Below the pieces are notes generated by a model. The model was not told where the DNA came from. It made no database searches and was given only the letters and a program-made list of their open reading frames with translations. Positions 53,124-62,077 of a stretch of 64,000 bases of DNA are shown here, one piece after another. The position numbers were made by a program, and so were the translations under genes. This DNA is from RUG572 sp964386385. GTDB lineage: Bacteria; Verrucomicrobiota; Kiritimatiellia; RFP12; UBA1067. Each line of letters opens with the position of its first letter. Position 1 is the stretch's first letter. Location: NCBI GenBank assembly GCA_964386385.1, contig CAYLRN010000002.1, positions 228,654-292,653 of the forward strand, given 5' to 3'.

Positions 53124-56100
53124 TCACTCGCTGGGCGGGTCCTTCGTCACGACGACCTTGTAGAACCTGGAGGCCCGCTGCGGGGTGAACGTAATGGAGA
53201 GCGAGACGTCGGAGTCCGTCGCCTGGACGGCGTCGACGCTGCCGGACACAAGGCGCGTCTCGACCGCCGAGGCGCGGCGCCACGTCCCGTCCAGCTCGTC
53301 CGCCGCATAGAGCGTGTACCACCAGCCGGCGGCGGCGTTCGCGACGTCCGCCTTGACGGTCACGGTGCCGTCGGCGTTCGCGACGATCGTGAGAGGCGAT
53401 GCGCCTGCGGCGCCGGCGGGAACTTCGGGGTCGGCGGACGGGTCGTCGCCCGAACCGCCAGAGGGATCGTCGTCATCGCCGTCGTCGTCGCCGGACGCGA
53501 CGGGCTGCCAGAAGAAGTAGACGGTCATGTCCGAATCGGACGCGTCCACGTAGGCGGCGGGGCTTGTAGTCCGGTAGGCTGTCTCGCCCAGGGCGCTGCC
53601 TTCGGAATAGCCGGCCATATAGACCTGCCACACGACGCCGTCGGCGTTCGTGACCGACGTCGCGACGGGGGCGACGAGCAGCTCCGTCGCAGGGACGTCG
53701 GCGGAAGCGCCATCGGCGATTGTCAGGCCGTCCAGGCCCTTCGCGCCGGCCACGCGGCAGTCTGGAACGGCGAAGCCGCTTCCCGAGGCGAGGACGTACG
53801 TTCCATCTTCCGTGAGAAGGCACGACCTGACGGTCAGCACGTTCGTCGCGGCATAGACGGTGTCGTCGACGCCGCGGCCGAAGTTCGCGGTCAGCACGGC
53901 AGGCTCGCAGACGGCCCATGCGGCGGAATAGCCGGCAACCGCGGCGCCGGCGGGAAGCCCGGCCGAGAAGCTGATGAACTTTCCGCTCTGCGGGACGGCG
54001 GTGAAGACGGCGACCTCGCCGTAGGGGAACCAGCCGGAGGCGGGGGTCACCGTTCCCCACTTGCCGTCGTCGGTGGTGTTGACCGCGACATAGACGAGAT
54101 TGGTCTCAAGCTGCCACGCGAGGACGCAGACGTCGCCGTCGGAAAGCGTGAACTTCGCCTCCGCGCCCTTGCCCTTCGAGAAAGCGCCCGTGGTGGCGTT
54201 CGTGAGCGTCCACCCGGCGCAGGCCATCACGACCGTCTTCTCGTCGTTCGTCAGCGCGGCGGGGCAGACGGCCACGACCTCCTCGCCGTTCGTGAAGGCG
54301 CCGGCATGGACGCCGTACGCGGGGGAGACGGTCCCGGCGGCGGACGGAGACGCCGTCACGGAGAGGGTGATGCCGGAGACGCTGCGAGAGTAGGAATCCC
54401 AGCCGACGGCAAGAACTTCGTCGAAGCTGTCGAGGGCGGCGATGGCAACGCCGTCGGCGTCGTCGGCCTCAAGGACTTCATAGTAGTTCGTGGAGACGAG
54501 GTCGGTGAAGACGACGACGCCCGCATCCTCGACGTTGACGTAGCCGTAGGAGAGACGGCCGTTGTCGGCAGACCAGCGTCCGTCGGCGGTGGCGACCTGC
54601 GGGAGGAAGACGCCGAAGGAGGGATTGCCGTCGGGTCCGGACGGGTCGTCCGAATCGCTGGAGCTGAAGAAGTAGACGAACCTGTCGGAGAAGCCGTCGA
54701 CGTTGCCGCCGTCCAGCTCGTAGACATAGTCCACGATCGCGTCCGTGTTCGCCTCGCCGCGTGTTCCGCTCACGCGGAGGATGGCCTTGTTCTCCGCGAG
54801 GGCCATTTCGATGGCGGATTCCATGGAGTAGGCGACGGAGGCGTTCAGGATCACGAAGTCGATGGGGTCTGGAAGCGCGGAGACCAGAGCGGCGGCGACT
54901 TCCGAATCACGCGCGTCCTCGCCGATGGAATAGGTGGCGACCTTTCCGCAGCAGTCGAGGACGCCGTTGGCGACGAGAGGGGAGACGCGGGTGGCGAAGT
55001 AGCCGTTCGCGTCGGAGGTTACGACGCGGACGTCGCCGTTCGTGTCCACGACGCCGCGGACGGTCACCTGAAGGCCGGCGACGTCGTCGCGGCCGGTCAG
55101 CCGGCCGACGACCGGCACCACCTCGTCGGAATCGTAGCCGATCATGGTGACGACCTCGTCCACGACGTCGAAGTCGTGGACGCTGCCGCCAGGCACGGAG
55201 GAGGTGGCGATGTCGGGAAGCGCGTACCATGCGTCGCCGGTGCCGCCCCATCCCAGGAAGACGCGGGTGCGCTCGACGCCGTCGGAGTCAAGTCCGTAGC
55301 CCACGGCCACGACGGCGTGCCCGCCGGCGGAGTCCTCGGCGCCGATGCCGAGAAGGACGGGAGCCCCGGCCCGGCACTGGTTGTAGACGAGCTTGGAGAT
55401 CTGCGACTGCGAAGGATAGGCGAAGTAGCGAACGTCCTTGAAGCCGTAGGAGCGTCTGAAGAGGTCGCGGACGTAGGCCAGGGCGGCGGCGGACTCGGAA
55501 TCCGTCCACTGCATTCCAAGGCCGACGCCGACGTCGTAGGCGACGCGGCCGAGAAGTTCGCGCTGGGCTTCGTCGAGCGTCGTGCCCGAACCCTCGCCGC
55601 CGAACGATGCGGGCAGGACAGACCAGTCGTAGACGCCGCCGATGGCCTCGTATTCGGACCAGACGCCGTTGTAGGAGCAGAGGCCGGAGATCTTCTCGAC
55701 GGGCCCCGTGACGGCGAAGTACTGCATGACGGCGGCGCAGGCCGTGGCGACGCAGCCGCAGGGGGCGTTGCCGGGCGTGTAGTAGTCGTAGCACGCCTCG
55801 CCGCCGGACTTGTTCTGGTTCCAGTGGGTGAAGCGCCCGTTCTTCTCGAAGCCGTCGACGACGCCGATCTGGATTTCGACGTCGTCAAGCCCGGGGACGG
55901 CAGACCTTGCGGCGCGGAGAGCCGAAGAGGACGACCCGACGCCAAGCTTCGCCCACTTCGCGCGCTGCGTCTGCGCCCAGTCCTCCATGTCGGCGGAGCG
56001 GGAGGCGGAAGAGGAGTCGGACGAAGACGCGGCGGTCCTGAGCGCGCGGGAAGACGCGGCGGAGGTGGAAGAAGACGAGGAGGACGAGGAAGCGGACGTC

Positions 56101-56486
56101 GAAGCGGAATCCCCGTCGTAGAGGCCGAGGGCGCGGAGACGGCGGCGCATGTCCCTGCAGAGCATTGCGCGGAGGGCGGGGGCGAGCGACGCGCCGTCCA
56201 CGGCGGCCAAGACCGGCTCGACGTCCTGCGACGGCGCGACGACGAGCGTTCCGCCGCCTGACATCGCGACCTGGTGCCAGAGGACGGTCTTGGCGGCATT
56301 CGTGTCGCACACCGATTCCACGGACGTCGCGGAGCCGACGACGCCGAACGCGGCGTTGCGCGCAACCCATGCGTCGGCGGCGGCCTTGGCCATCTCCGCC
56401 GTGACAGAATAGTCCGCGGCGCCCGCCGACATGGCGAACAGGAACGCGGCCAGCGCGCCCAGCAGAATCAAGAAGTTCCTTTTCAT
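53124..56486 (-). CDS. Secreted C10-family (streptopain-like) cysteine peptidase with C-terminal beta domains
   Basis: The 1120-residue protein has a signal peptide (LILLGALAAFLFAMSAGAA), a propeptide-like stretch and a Ser/Ala linker (SASTSASSSSSSSS-like, about 128-165). The peptidase core follows: catalytic Cys in PCGCVATACAAVMQYF (near residue 245) and catalytic His in GGHAVVAVGYG (near 390), with LGWGGTGDAWYALPD after it. Beyond about 480 come beta-rich modules, including one like bacterial surface repeats (YGEVAVFTAVPQSGKFISF), and a C-terminal domain with a Gly/Asp/Ser-rich linker. C10 enzymes degrade host or matrix proteins in other bacteria; the target here is not known. SD GGAGC lies upstream of the ATG. 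Confidence 0.85.
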   Translation of the reverse strand: MKRNFLILLGALAAFLFAMSAGAADYSVTAEMAKAAADAWVARNAAFGVVGSATSVESVCDTNAAKTVLWHQVAMSGGGTLVVAPSQDVEPVLAAVDGASLAPALRAMLCRDMRRRLRALGLYDGDSASTSASSSSSSSSTSAASSRALRTAASSSDSSSASRSADMEDWAQTQRAKWAKLGVGSSSSALRAARSAVPGLDDVEIQIGVVDGFEKNGRFTHWNQNKSGGEACYDYYTPGNAPCGCVATACAAVMQYFAVTGPVEKISGLCSYNGVWSEYEAIGGVYDWSVLPASFGGEGSGTTLDEAQRELLGRVAYDVGVGLGMQWTDSESAAALAYVRDLFRRSYGFKDVRYFAYPSQSQISKLVYNQCRAGAPVLLGIGAEDSAGGHAVVAVGYGLDSDGVERTRVFLGWGGTGDAWYALPDIATSSVPGGSVHDFDVVDEVVTMIGYDSDEVVPVVGRLTGRDDVAGLQVTVRGVVDTNGDVRVVTSDANGYFATRVSPLVANGVLDCCGKVATYSIGEDARDSEVAAALVSALPDPIDFVILNASVAYSMESAIEMALAENKAILRVSGTRGEANTDAIVDYVYELDGGNVDGFSDRFVYFFSSSDSDDPSGPDGNPSFGVFLPQVATADGRWSADNGRLSYGYVNVEDAGVVVFTDLVSTNYYEVLEADDADGVAIAALDSFDEVLAVGWDSYSRSVSGITLSVTASPSAAGTVSPAYGVHAGAFTNGEEVVAVCPAALTNDEKTVVMACAGWTLTNATTGAFSKGKGAEAKFTLSDGDVCVLAWQLETNLVYVAVNTTDDGKWGTVTPASGWFPYGEVAVFTAVPQSGKFISFSAGLPAGAAVAGYSAAWAVCEPAVLTANFGRGVDDTVYAATNVLTVRSCLLTEDGTYVLASGSGFAVPDCRVAGAKGLDGLTIADGASADVPATELLVAPVATSVTNADGVVWQVYMAGYSEGSALGETAYRTTSPAAYVDASDSDMTVYFFWQPVASGDDDGDDDDPSGGSGDDPSADPEVPAGAAGASPLTIVANADGTVTVKADVANAAAGWWYTLYAADELDGTWRRASAVETRLVSGSVDAVQATDSDVSLSITFTPQRASRFYKVVVTKDPPSE

Positions 56487-56580
56487 GCTTGCTCCGTCAT
56501 TTGAAACTCGTCAGAAAACCGTCCCGCGGCCAATGGCCCGGCAGGTGGAATGCAGACACTCCGCCTTGAAACTTTTTCGG

Positions 56581-56586
56581 ATTATA
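56581..56586 (-). promoter_or_regulatory. -10 box of the C10 peptidase gene
   Basis: TATAAT preceded by CGTG, about 95 bases upstream of the ATG; the -35 is weak (TTTCAT at 17 bp). The leader contains a small hairpin. Confidence 0.45.
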
Positions 56587-56619
56587 CACGATTCGGAAGG
56601 ACAATGAAAGTGGAAATGT

Positions 56620-57084
56620 TCAAAAGTCCCCGCGCTCCATGTCGCGCCTCATCGCCTTCCTCTTCAGGGCGTCCCGCTTGTCGTGAAGCGCCTTGCCCCG
56701 GCAGACGCCGAGCTCCAGCTTCACGCGTCCGTTCTTCAGGTACATCCTGAGCGGAACGAGGGTGAGCCCCTTCGCCTCGGTCTTGAGCCTGAGCTCGGAG
56801 ACCTCCTTGCGGTGGACGAGCAGCTTGCGGTTGCCCTGCGGCTTGTGGTTGAAGCGGTTGCCGAAGGCGTAAACGGGAATGTTCATCTGCACGACGTAGA
56901 GCTCGCCGCCAAGGACCGCGCCGAAGGCGCCGGAGAGGGAGGCCTCGCCATGGCGGACCACCTTCACCTCCGTGCCGGACAGGACCATCCCGCACTCAAT
57001 CTTCTCGAGCACGGCATAGTCGTGGTACGCCCGCCGGTTGACGGCCAGGTCGCCCTGCGGCTTCTTCCTCTTTCCGTCGGCCAC
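56620..57084 (-). CDS. smpB: SsrA-binding protein SmpB
   Basis: The 154-residue protein binds tmRNA and rescues stalled ribosomes. It shows NRRAYHDYAVLEKIECGMVL, GTEVKVVRHGEASLSGAF, NRFNHKPQGNRKLLVHRKEV and the basic tail GKALHDKRDALKRKAMRRD. The start is GTG at 57084, 25 bases after rpoZ, with a GGGGGCGAAG stretch as ribosome binding site. No tmRNA gene is visible nearby. Confidence 0.95.
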   Translation of the reverse strand: MADGKRKKPQGDLAVNRRAYHDYAVLEKIECGMVLSGTEVKVVRHGEASLSGAFGAVLGGELYVVQMNIPVYAFGNRFNHKPQGNRKLLVHRKEVSELRLKTEAKGLTLVPLRMYLKNGRVKLELGVCRGKALHDKRDALKRKAMRRDMERGDF

Positions 57085-57109
57085 CTTCGCCCCCGAATCG
57101 CGCAGTCCG

Positions 57110-57385
57110 TCAGTCGGCGAAGATCGACTTCAGCGCGGCGTGCTTCTCCCAGCGCGTCTTCGCCTCCTCGGCGCGGGCGATCGCGTCGAAGTCAATCTCG
57201 GAAATGAGCTTGCCTTCGGCCACCTCGCGAAGGGCGGTGTCCACCTTGTCCTCCATCGGAGACTCGGGACGCACAAGCGGCTTGTCCCCGGCAATCAGCT
57301 GCTTCGTGCGCCTGGAGACCAGGTTCACGAGCACGGGAATCGACGGTATGCGCTTCTGGGCCTTTTTGAGAAGTTCAGTATCCAT
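57110..57385 (-). CDS. rpoZ: RNA polymerase omega subunit
   Basis: The 91-residue protein has the omega core (IPVLVNLVSRRTKQLIAGDK, then PLVR and DTALREVAEGKLISEIDF), which clamps the beta' C-terminus. SD GGAG lies ahead of the ATG. It opens the rpoZ-smpB unit. Confidence 0.82.
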   Translation of the reverse strand: MDTELLKKAQKRIPSIPVLVNLVSRRTKQLIAGDKPLVRPESPMEDKVDTALREVAEGKLISEIDFDAIARAEEAKTRWEKHAALKSIFAD

Positions 57386-57415
57386 ATTATCTCCGTTTTC
57401 GAAAACGAGTGTGTT

Positions 57416-57444
57416 ATTATAAACGATTTTTTCCGCATACGCAA
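57416..57444 (-). promoter_or_regulatory. Promoter of rpoZ-smpB
   Basis: TTGCGT (57439-57444), a 17-bp spacer, then TATAAT (57416-57421), a perfect -10. Confidence 0.7.
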
Positions 57445-57574
57445 GACTGCGGCGGAATTTTCGGCGCGAATGGCGCCGGGGCGCGTGTCCTCACGCGCCG
57501 CCGTCGGAATTCTGCCCCTGAACACGCTAAAGCGGACTGACTCCCGACATGAAAGGCCGCCGGAGCCTCGGGAG

Positions 57575-57594
57575 GGTCGCGCTCCTGCGCGACC
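57575..57594 (+). repeat. Family B hairpin, variant arms GGTCGCGC / GCGCGACC
   Basis: Eight-base arms around TCCT; relative to 2024-2043 the A-U pair of the stem is swapped to T-A in both arms. Confidence 0.7.
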
Positions 57595-57602
57595 GCGGCG
57601 GC

Positions 57603-57628
57603 GAGGGACGCGCAGGAACGCGTCCCTC
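57603..57628 (+). repeat. Family B hairpin, 10-bp arms
   Basis: Arms GAGGGACGCG and CGCGTCCCTC around CAGGAA. Confidence 0.7.
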
Positions 57629-57689
57629 CCGTGGGGCGAAGACATTCTGCGTTCCGCAGGGCTTGAATGCCTTCTGCGGCAGATACAAC

Positions 57690-57710
57690 GGCGCGACGGG
57701 ACGTCGCGCC
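57690..57710 (+). repeat. Family A hairpin, arms GGCGCGACG / CGTCGCGCC
   Basis: Nine-base arms around GGA, followed by CTACCG, identical in the stem to 514-534. Confidence 0.75.
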
Positions 57711-57757
57711 CTACCGATGGACGCAAAAAGAGGTCGGAGGCGGGAGCGTAAGCCCTG

Positions 57758-58897
57758 TCACCAGAGGGAGACGGAGGCGAGGGCGTCGCGGATGATGGCG
57801 TCGGCGGCGGCCTCGCGATTGGCGCGCGACGAGCTGCCGAGTACGACGACGACGACGCGGCGGCCGCGGCGCTTCGCGGTGAGGACGATGGACGAGCCGG
57901 ACGCCTGCGTGTAGCCGGTCTTCAGCCCGTCGCACTCCGGCAGCGCCTCGCAGCAGCGCCTGGGGTCGACGTTGCCCTTCACGAAGTAGTTGTGGTTCTG
58001 GAGCTGGAGCTTTTCGCCCTTTCCGTCCACGACGGTCTTCAGGGCGGGGGCGGAGTACTGCAGGGCGCGCGGCATGGCGACGACGGCGCGGGCGAGCTTC
58101 GAGAGGTCGTGCGCGGTGGAGACGTCGAAGTCCTTTCCGCGAATGCCGGGGCCGGGGGGGAGTCCGTTCGGCGAGGCGTAGCGTGTGGAGCGCATGTCGA
58201 GCTCACGAGCGCGGCGGTTCATGCGGCTGACGAAAGCGTCCACGAGCTCGGCGCTCTTTATGGACGACTGCGGCGGCGCCTTGGGGCCGCGGAGGCGGTA
58301 GGCGGAATGCTCGGCGAGGACGATCGCGGCGTCGTTCGCGCTCTTGACCATGAGCGAATAGAGGAGGTCGTCTATCGTCATGGACTGCCCGGCCCTGAGC
58401 CCGACCGAGCTCGGCTCCATGCCGGCGGCGTAGGCGCTGGCGACGGCGCGGTCGGAGACGGAGTAGCGTCCGGCGGCGAGGTCCTCCAGGACGAGCAGGA
58501 ACGTCATGATCTTCGTGCAGGACGCGGGGTAGCCGGTCCTGTCCACGTTGTCCGCGAAGAGAATGCGGCCGGTGTCCGCGTCCACCGCGATTGCCCCGCG
58601 ATACGGCTCCATCGGTCCCTTCCCGGCTCCGGCCGGCACGGCGACCGCGGGAGGACGCTTCGCGGCGGGAGCGGGCTTTCCGGCGACGCCCGGCCTCTTC
58701 GCGGCCGGCGCGCCCTTCGCCGCGGACTTCTTCGCGACCGGCCTTTTCGAAGCGGCGGCGGCCGGCCTTGCCGGCTTCACGGCGCGCTGCTGCGCCGCCG
58801 GCCTTTTCGCGGTGGCGGACGCGCGCGCGGCGGTCTGCGGCGCGGCGAGCGCCGACACTGCCAGCGCGGCGAGCAATGCGAAAACTCCCAGTCTCAT
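57758..58897 (-). CDS. D-alanyl-D-alanine carboxypeptidase (S11 family)
   Basis: The 379-residue protein has a signal peptide. A long Ala/Lys/Pro-rich basic linker (about 20-95) is followed by the peptidase domain with the three active-site motifs: SCTK (ASCTKIM), SAN (KSANDAAI) and KTG (LKTGYTQASGSS). It trims peptidoglycan stem peptides. The basic linker (ASKRPVAKKSAAKGAPAAKR) is unusual and might bind anionic envelope polymers. It begins 21 bases after the ResB-CcsA gene. Confidence 0.92.
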   Translation of the reverse strand: MRLGVFALLAALAVSALAAPQTAARASATAKRPAAQQRAVKPARPAAAASKRPVAKKSAAKGAPAAKRPGVAGKPAPAAKRPPAVAVPAGAGKGPMEPYRGAIAVDADTGRILFADNVDRTGYPASCTKIMTFLLVLEDLAAGRYSVSDRAVASAYAAGMEPSSVGLRAGQSMTIDDLLYSLMVKSANDAAIVLAEHSAYRLRGPKAPPQSSIKSAELVDAFVSRMNRRARELDMRSTRYASPNGLPPGPGIRGKDFDVSTAHDLSKLARAVVAMPRALQYSAPALKTVVDGKGEKLQLQNHNYFVKGNVDPRRCCEALPECDGLKTGYTQASGSSIVLTAKRRGRRVVVVVLGSSSRANREAAADAIIRDALASVSLW

Positions 58898-58918
58898 GTC
58901 ACATTCCTTTCATCGAAA

Positions 58919-60316
58919 TCAGGCATAGCTGTGCATCCCCGTGAAGATGCGCGAAAGATTGATCCACGTCAGCGTCAGGACGACCATCGCGGCGCCGGCC
59001 GCGAGGAAGGCGCGGTCGGCGGCCGGCGAGAGGCGCGGGCGCAGGTGGAAATGGACGGCGTAGACGAACCACGTGGCGAGCGACCACATCTCCTTCGGGT
59101 CGAACTGCCACCAGTTCCCCCAGCAGACCTTCCCCCACGCCGCGCCCAGCACAAGCCCCAGCGTGAGCAGGAAGAACCCTGCACCGACGAGACGCCGCCC
59201 GGCGCCGAACGCCGCGCGCACGAGAAGCACGTACCCCATCACGTACGCGCCCACGTGCGGCACGAAGAACGGGCTTTGAAGGGCCGGCATCAGACGCCTG
59301 ACCGAGCCGTCCATGAAAAACGCCACGGGGATCGTCACGAGCGCAAGGAGCGCGGAGTCGACAAGAAGCGTGTCCTGCCGGTCGAACTTCGCCGAGACGA
59401 ACGTGAGCGCGGGAAGCATCGCCGCGGTGCACATCAGGAACTCGTACATGTTCTGCATCGGCGGATGGCCGGTGGAGACCCCGCGATGGACGAGCATCGC
59501 GACGGCGCCGAGAAACGCCGCGCCGTAGAGGACGCGCAGGGCGGCCGTCCGGCGGCCGTCCGGGGCCGAAGCGCGCAGCGCGGACGATGCGCCTCCCGCC
59601 ACGCCGGCGCGGACGCTCCGCATGGCGAATCCGAACGCGCCGAGGAGAAGGAGAAGCCCGCCCGCGAACGCGAAGGGGAGTCCGCGGTCCTTCACGCAGC
59701 TCAGGACCGTGACGTAGAACGGTTCGCCCGTCCGGGGATTCGGCATCTCCTGGTACGAGGACTGGTAGACCCACCAGCCGTCCTTCACGAGCGGGTGGTT
59801 GACGGAGATCTCCACCGGCTCGCCGCGCATCCCGCGCTCCGTCCCGCCCGCCGGCAGGACGCGGCCGCGGCTCACGTACTGGCGCACAGTCCCAGTGTCT
59901 GACCAGCGGTCGATGCGGAATTCGTCAAGCGCGAACTCGAACGCGTCGTCCACCGCGCCGGCGCGTCCGGCGTGAAGCTGCAGATAGCCCTCCTGCGTCC
60001 CGGCAAGCTCGTTGCCGGCCCATCCTCCGAGGACGAGCGCAAAGCCGAGGTGCAGGGCCATGGCGGGCCGGCGCGCGGAGAAAAGCCCGCGCCGGAACGC
60101 GAACGCGCCTCGGAGAAAGGCGAGGAGGCACAGGACGCCCAGCGCAAGCAGCGCGAAGACGGACGTCCTGACGCGCATCAGGGCGAGAGCCCGGTCCGCG
60201 CCGAAGCAGGCGAGGGCGACGGACACGACGGCGGACAGCGCGAGGACGGCGGCCGCCGCCTTGCGTCCCGTCAGCGTCTCCCAGGCCTTCTTCAGCGTCT
60301 CCATAAGTCCCTTCAT
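58919..60316 (-). CDS. ResB-CcsA fusion, cytochrome c biogenesis protein
   Basis: The 465-residue membrane protein begins with a ResB-like part (VLALSAVVSVALACFGADRA; HLGFALVLGGWAGNELAGTQ; a beta segment with EPVEISVNHPLVKDGWWVYQ). It ends with a CcsA-like part holding the heme-handling WWD-type motif (WGNWWQFDPKEMWSL) and the conserved His residues (VSTGHPPMQNMYEF; FVPHVGAYVMGY). Such fusions ligate heme to apocytochromes c in system II. The ATG at 60316 lacks a Shine-Dalgarno sequence; the ATG at 60304 has AGGGA close upstream. It sits between pyrD and dacF. Confidence 0.88.
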   Translation of the reverse strand: MKGLMETLKKAWETLTGRKAAAAVLALSAVVSVALACFGADRALALMRVRTSVFALLALGVLCLLAFLRGAFAFRRGLFSARRPAMALHLGFALVLGGWAGNELAGTQEGYLQLHAGRAGAVDDAFEFALDEFRIDRWSDTGTVRQYVSRGRVLPAGGTERGMRGEPVEISVNHPLVKDGWWVYQSSYQEMPNPRTGEPFYVTVLSCVKDRGLPFAFAGGLLLLLGAFGFAMRSVRAGVAGGASSALRASAPDGRRTAALRVLYGAAFLGAVAMLVHRGVSTGHPPMQNMYEFLMCTAAMLPALTFVSAKFDRQDTLLVDSALLALVTIPVAFFMDGSVRRLMPALQSPFFVPHVGAYVMGYVLLVRAAFGAGRRLVGAGFFLLTLGLVLGAAWGKVCWGNWWQFDPKEMWSLATWFVYAVHFHLRPRLSPAADRAFLAAGAAMVVLTLTWINLSRIFTGMHSYA

Positions 60317-60342
60317 CGGCGGCGCGCGCGGAACGCGGCGGC

Positions 60343-61269
60343 TCAGGCGTCCAGCAGAGCTCCCGTCAGTTCGCGCACGGACGCGAAGCCGTGGCGTTCG
60401 CAGTAGGCGGCGACGCCGTCGCACACTTCCGCCGCGGCGCATGGGTTCGTGAAGGTGGCCGTTCCGACGGCGACGGCGGTGGCGCCTGCGAGGAAGAACT
60501 CGATTGCGTCCTTCGCCTCGTAGACGCCGCCCATCGCGAGAATCGGAAGCCCGGAGCAGCGGTGCGCGTCGTAGACCGCCTTGACGGCGGCGGGGTGGAC
60601 GCAGCGTCCGCTCAGCCCGCCGGTGCGGTTGCCCAGCACTGGGCGGCGCGTCTCGACGTCGATGACCATGGCGGGAATCGTGTTGACCAGCGCAAGCGCG
60701 TCGGCGCCGGCGTCCTCGCACGCCTTAACGTACGGCGCGACGTCCGGCACGTTCGGGGCGAGCTTCACGATGAGCGGAAGTCTTGTCGCGGCGCGGACTG
60801 CGGAGACGACTTCGGAAAGGACGGCGGGGTTCTGCCCGAAGGTGTGCCCGCCCGCCTTGACGTTGGGGCAGCTGACGTTCATCTCGATTGCGCCGACGGG
60901 GCGGCCGACTTCCGAAAGGCGGCGGGCGACGGCGGCGTATTCCTCGACGGAGCCGCCCCAGACGTTGACGATCATGGGGAGATCCGCGCCCGCCTTGTCC
61001 ACGTAGAACGGGACATAGTGCTCGATGAACGACTCGACGCCTGGCCCCTGCAGACCGATGGCGTTCACAAGTCCGCCCGGCACTTCGCAGTGGCGGGGCA
61101 TCGGGTTGCCGGGCCAGGGCTCCGCGCGGATTCCCTTGACGGTCACGGCGCCGAGCTTCGAGTAGTCCAGAGCCTCCGCGTACTCCGTGCCGTAGCCGAA
61201 AGTGCCGCTCGCGGTCGTCACGGGCGTTCGCATGGCGAGTCCGCCCAGGTTCACGTTCAAGTCCACCAT
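60343..61269 (-). CDS. pyrD: Dihydroorotate dehydrogenase, catalytic subunit (class 1B-type)
   Basis: The 308-residue enzyme oxidises dihydroorotate to orotate in pyrimidine synthesis. The FMN-barrel motifs are present: TTASGTFGYGTEY, GLVNAIGLQGPGVE, EMNVSCPNVKAGGH with the catalytic Cys, LIVKLAPNVPDV, NTIPAMVID, and LPILAMGGVYEAKDAIEFF. It follows pyrK by five bases, as expected for the two-subunit enzyme that uses an electron-transfer partner. The start is the ATG at 61269; longer frames lie inside pyrK. Confidence 0.95.
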   Translation of the reverse strand: MVDLNVNLGGLAMRTPVTTASGTFGYGTEYAEALDYSKLGAVTVKGIRAEPWPGNPMPRHCEVPGGLVNAIGLQGPGVESFIEHYVPFYVDKAGADLPMIVNVWGGSVEEYAAVARRLSEVGRPVGAIEMNVSCPNVKAGGHTFGQNPAVLSEVVSAVRAATRLPLIVKLAPNVPDVAPYVKACEDAGADALALVNTIPAMVIDVETRRPVLGNRTGGLSGRCVHPAAVKAVYDAHRCSGLPILAMGGVYEAKDAIEFFLAGATAVAVGTATFTNPCAAAEVCDGVAAYCERHGFASVRELTGALLDA

Positions 61270-61274
61270 GTCTG

Positions 61275-62063
61275 TCAACTCCAGATAATGTCGCCTGCCT
61301 TGAACACGGGTCCGTTCACGCAGCAGCGCGCGTTGAAGGGTTTGCCGTCCGCGCCGCGGATCTGCTGGATGCAGGCGAAACAGGCGCCGACGCCGCAGAC
61401 CATGTGGCGGTCCATGGAGATCCAGCCGGGCATTCCAGTGCCGACGGCGCGCTGGGCGACGGCCTTGAGAAGCCCGTCCGGCCCGCACGTGAAGAGCTCG
61501 AAGCGCTCGCCTTTTTCGCGCAGGGCGGCGAGTTCGTCGTCCAGCGGCTCGGTTACGAGGCCCTTCGCGCCGGCGCTGCCGTCGTTCGTGGCGGTGCGGA
61601 CGTCCACGCCGAGTTCGGCGAAGCGGTCGAGCGCAAGGAGGTCGTCCTTCGTGCGGCCGCCTACGAAGAGAACGGCGCGCGGGTCGCGGAGGCGGCGGGC
61701 GAGGAAGTGGAGGGGCGCGACACCGTAGCCGCCGCCGACAAGCAGGGGGACGCCGGCGGAGGACGTCGGGAAGCCGTGGCCGAGGGGACCCAGAACGTCG
61801 ACGAAGTCGCCGACGCGGGATTTAGAGAGGGCCTCCGTGCCGCGGCCGACGATCTTGTACATGAGCGTGACGCGCCCGTCGTCGGCGTCGAACACCGAGA
61901 AGGGGCGGCGCAGGGCGCTGGGCTCCAGGCGCGGGACTCGGACGTGGACGAACTGGCCGGGCGCCAGCGCGGCGGCGAGGCGAGGCGCGGCGAGGACGAG
62001 GAAGCGGTAGCCGGGTCCCGCGTCGCTGTGGGCGACTATTTCCGTCTTTTCGGTGAATGCCAT
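61275..62063 (-). CDS. pyrK: Dihydroorotate dehydrogenase electron-transfer subunit
   Basis: The 262-residue protein has an FAD-binding ferredoxin-reductase domain (PSALRRPFSVFDADDGRVTL) and an NAD-binding domain (PLLVGGGYGVAPLHFLARR; ELFTCGPDGLLKAVA). The C-terminal 2Fe-2S site is MVCGVGACFAC, then CCVNGPVF. It passes electrons from PyrD to NAD. The start is the ATG at 62063; the longer frame upstream is shadow sequence of leuB. Confidence 0.93.
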   Translation of the reverse strand: MAFTEKTEIVAHSDAGPGYRFLVLAAPRLAAALAPGQFVHVRVPRLEPSALRRPFSVFDADDGRVTLMYKIVGRGTEALSKSRVGDFVDVLGPLGHGFPTSSAGVPLLVGGGYGVAPLHFLARRLRDPRAVLFVGGRTKDDLLALDRFAELGVDVRTATNDGSAGAKGLVTEPLDDELAALREKGERFELFTCGPDGLLKAVAQRAVGTGMPGWISMDRHMVCGVGACFACIQQIRGADGKPFNARCCVNGPVFKAGDIIWS

Positions 62064-62077
62064 CGAAAGCGTCCAGT

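Larger units (their letters stand above)
57445..57757. other. Gene-free spacer with hairpin repeats
   Basis: No supported gene. It has family B hairpins at 57575-57594 and 57603-57628 and a family A hairpin at 57690-57710, and lies just after the dacF stop. Confidence 0.6.

Noticed and set aside
57386..57757. tmRNA or tRNA next to smpB
   Set aside because: I looked for a tRNA-like acceptor or T-loop (GGTTCGA-type) and a tag frame and found none; the region is hairpin repeats.
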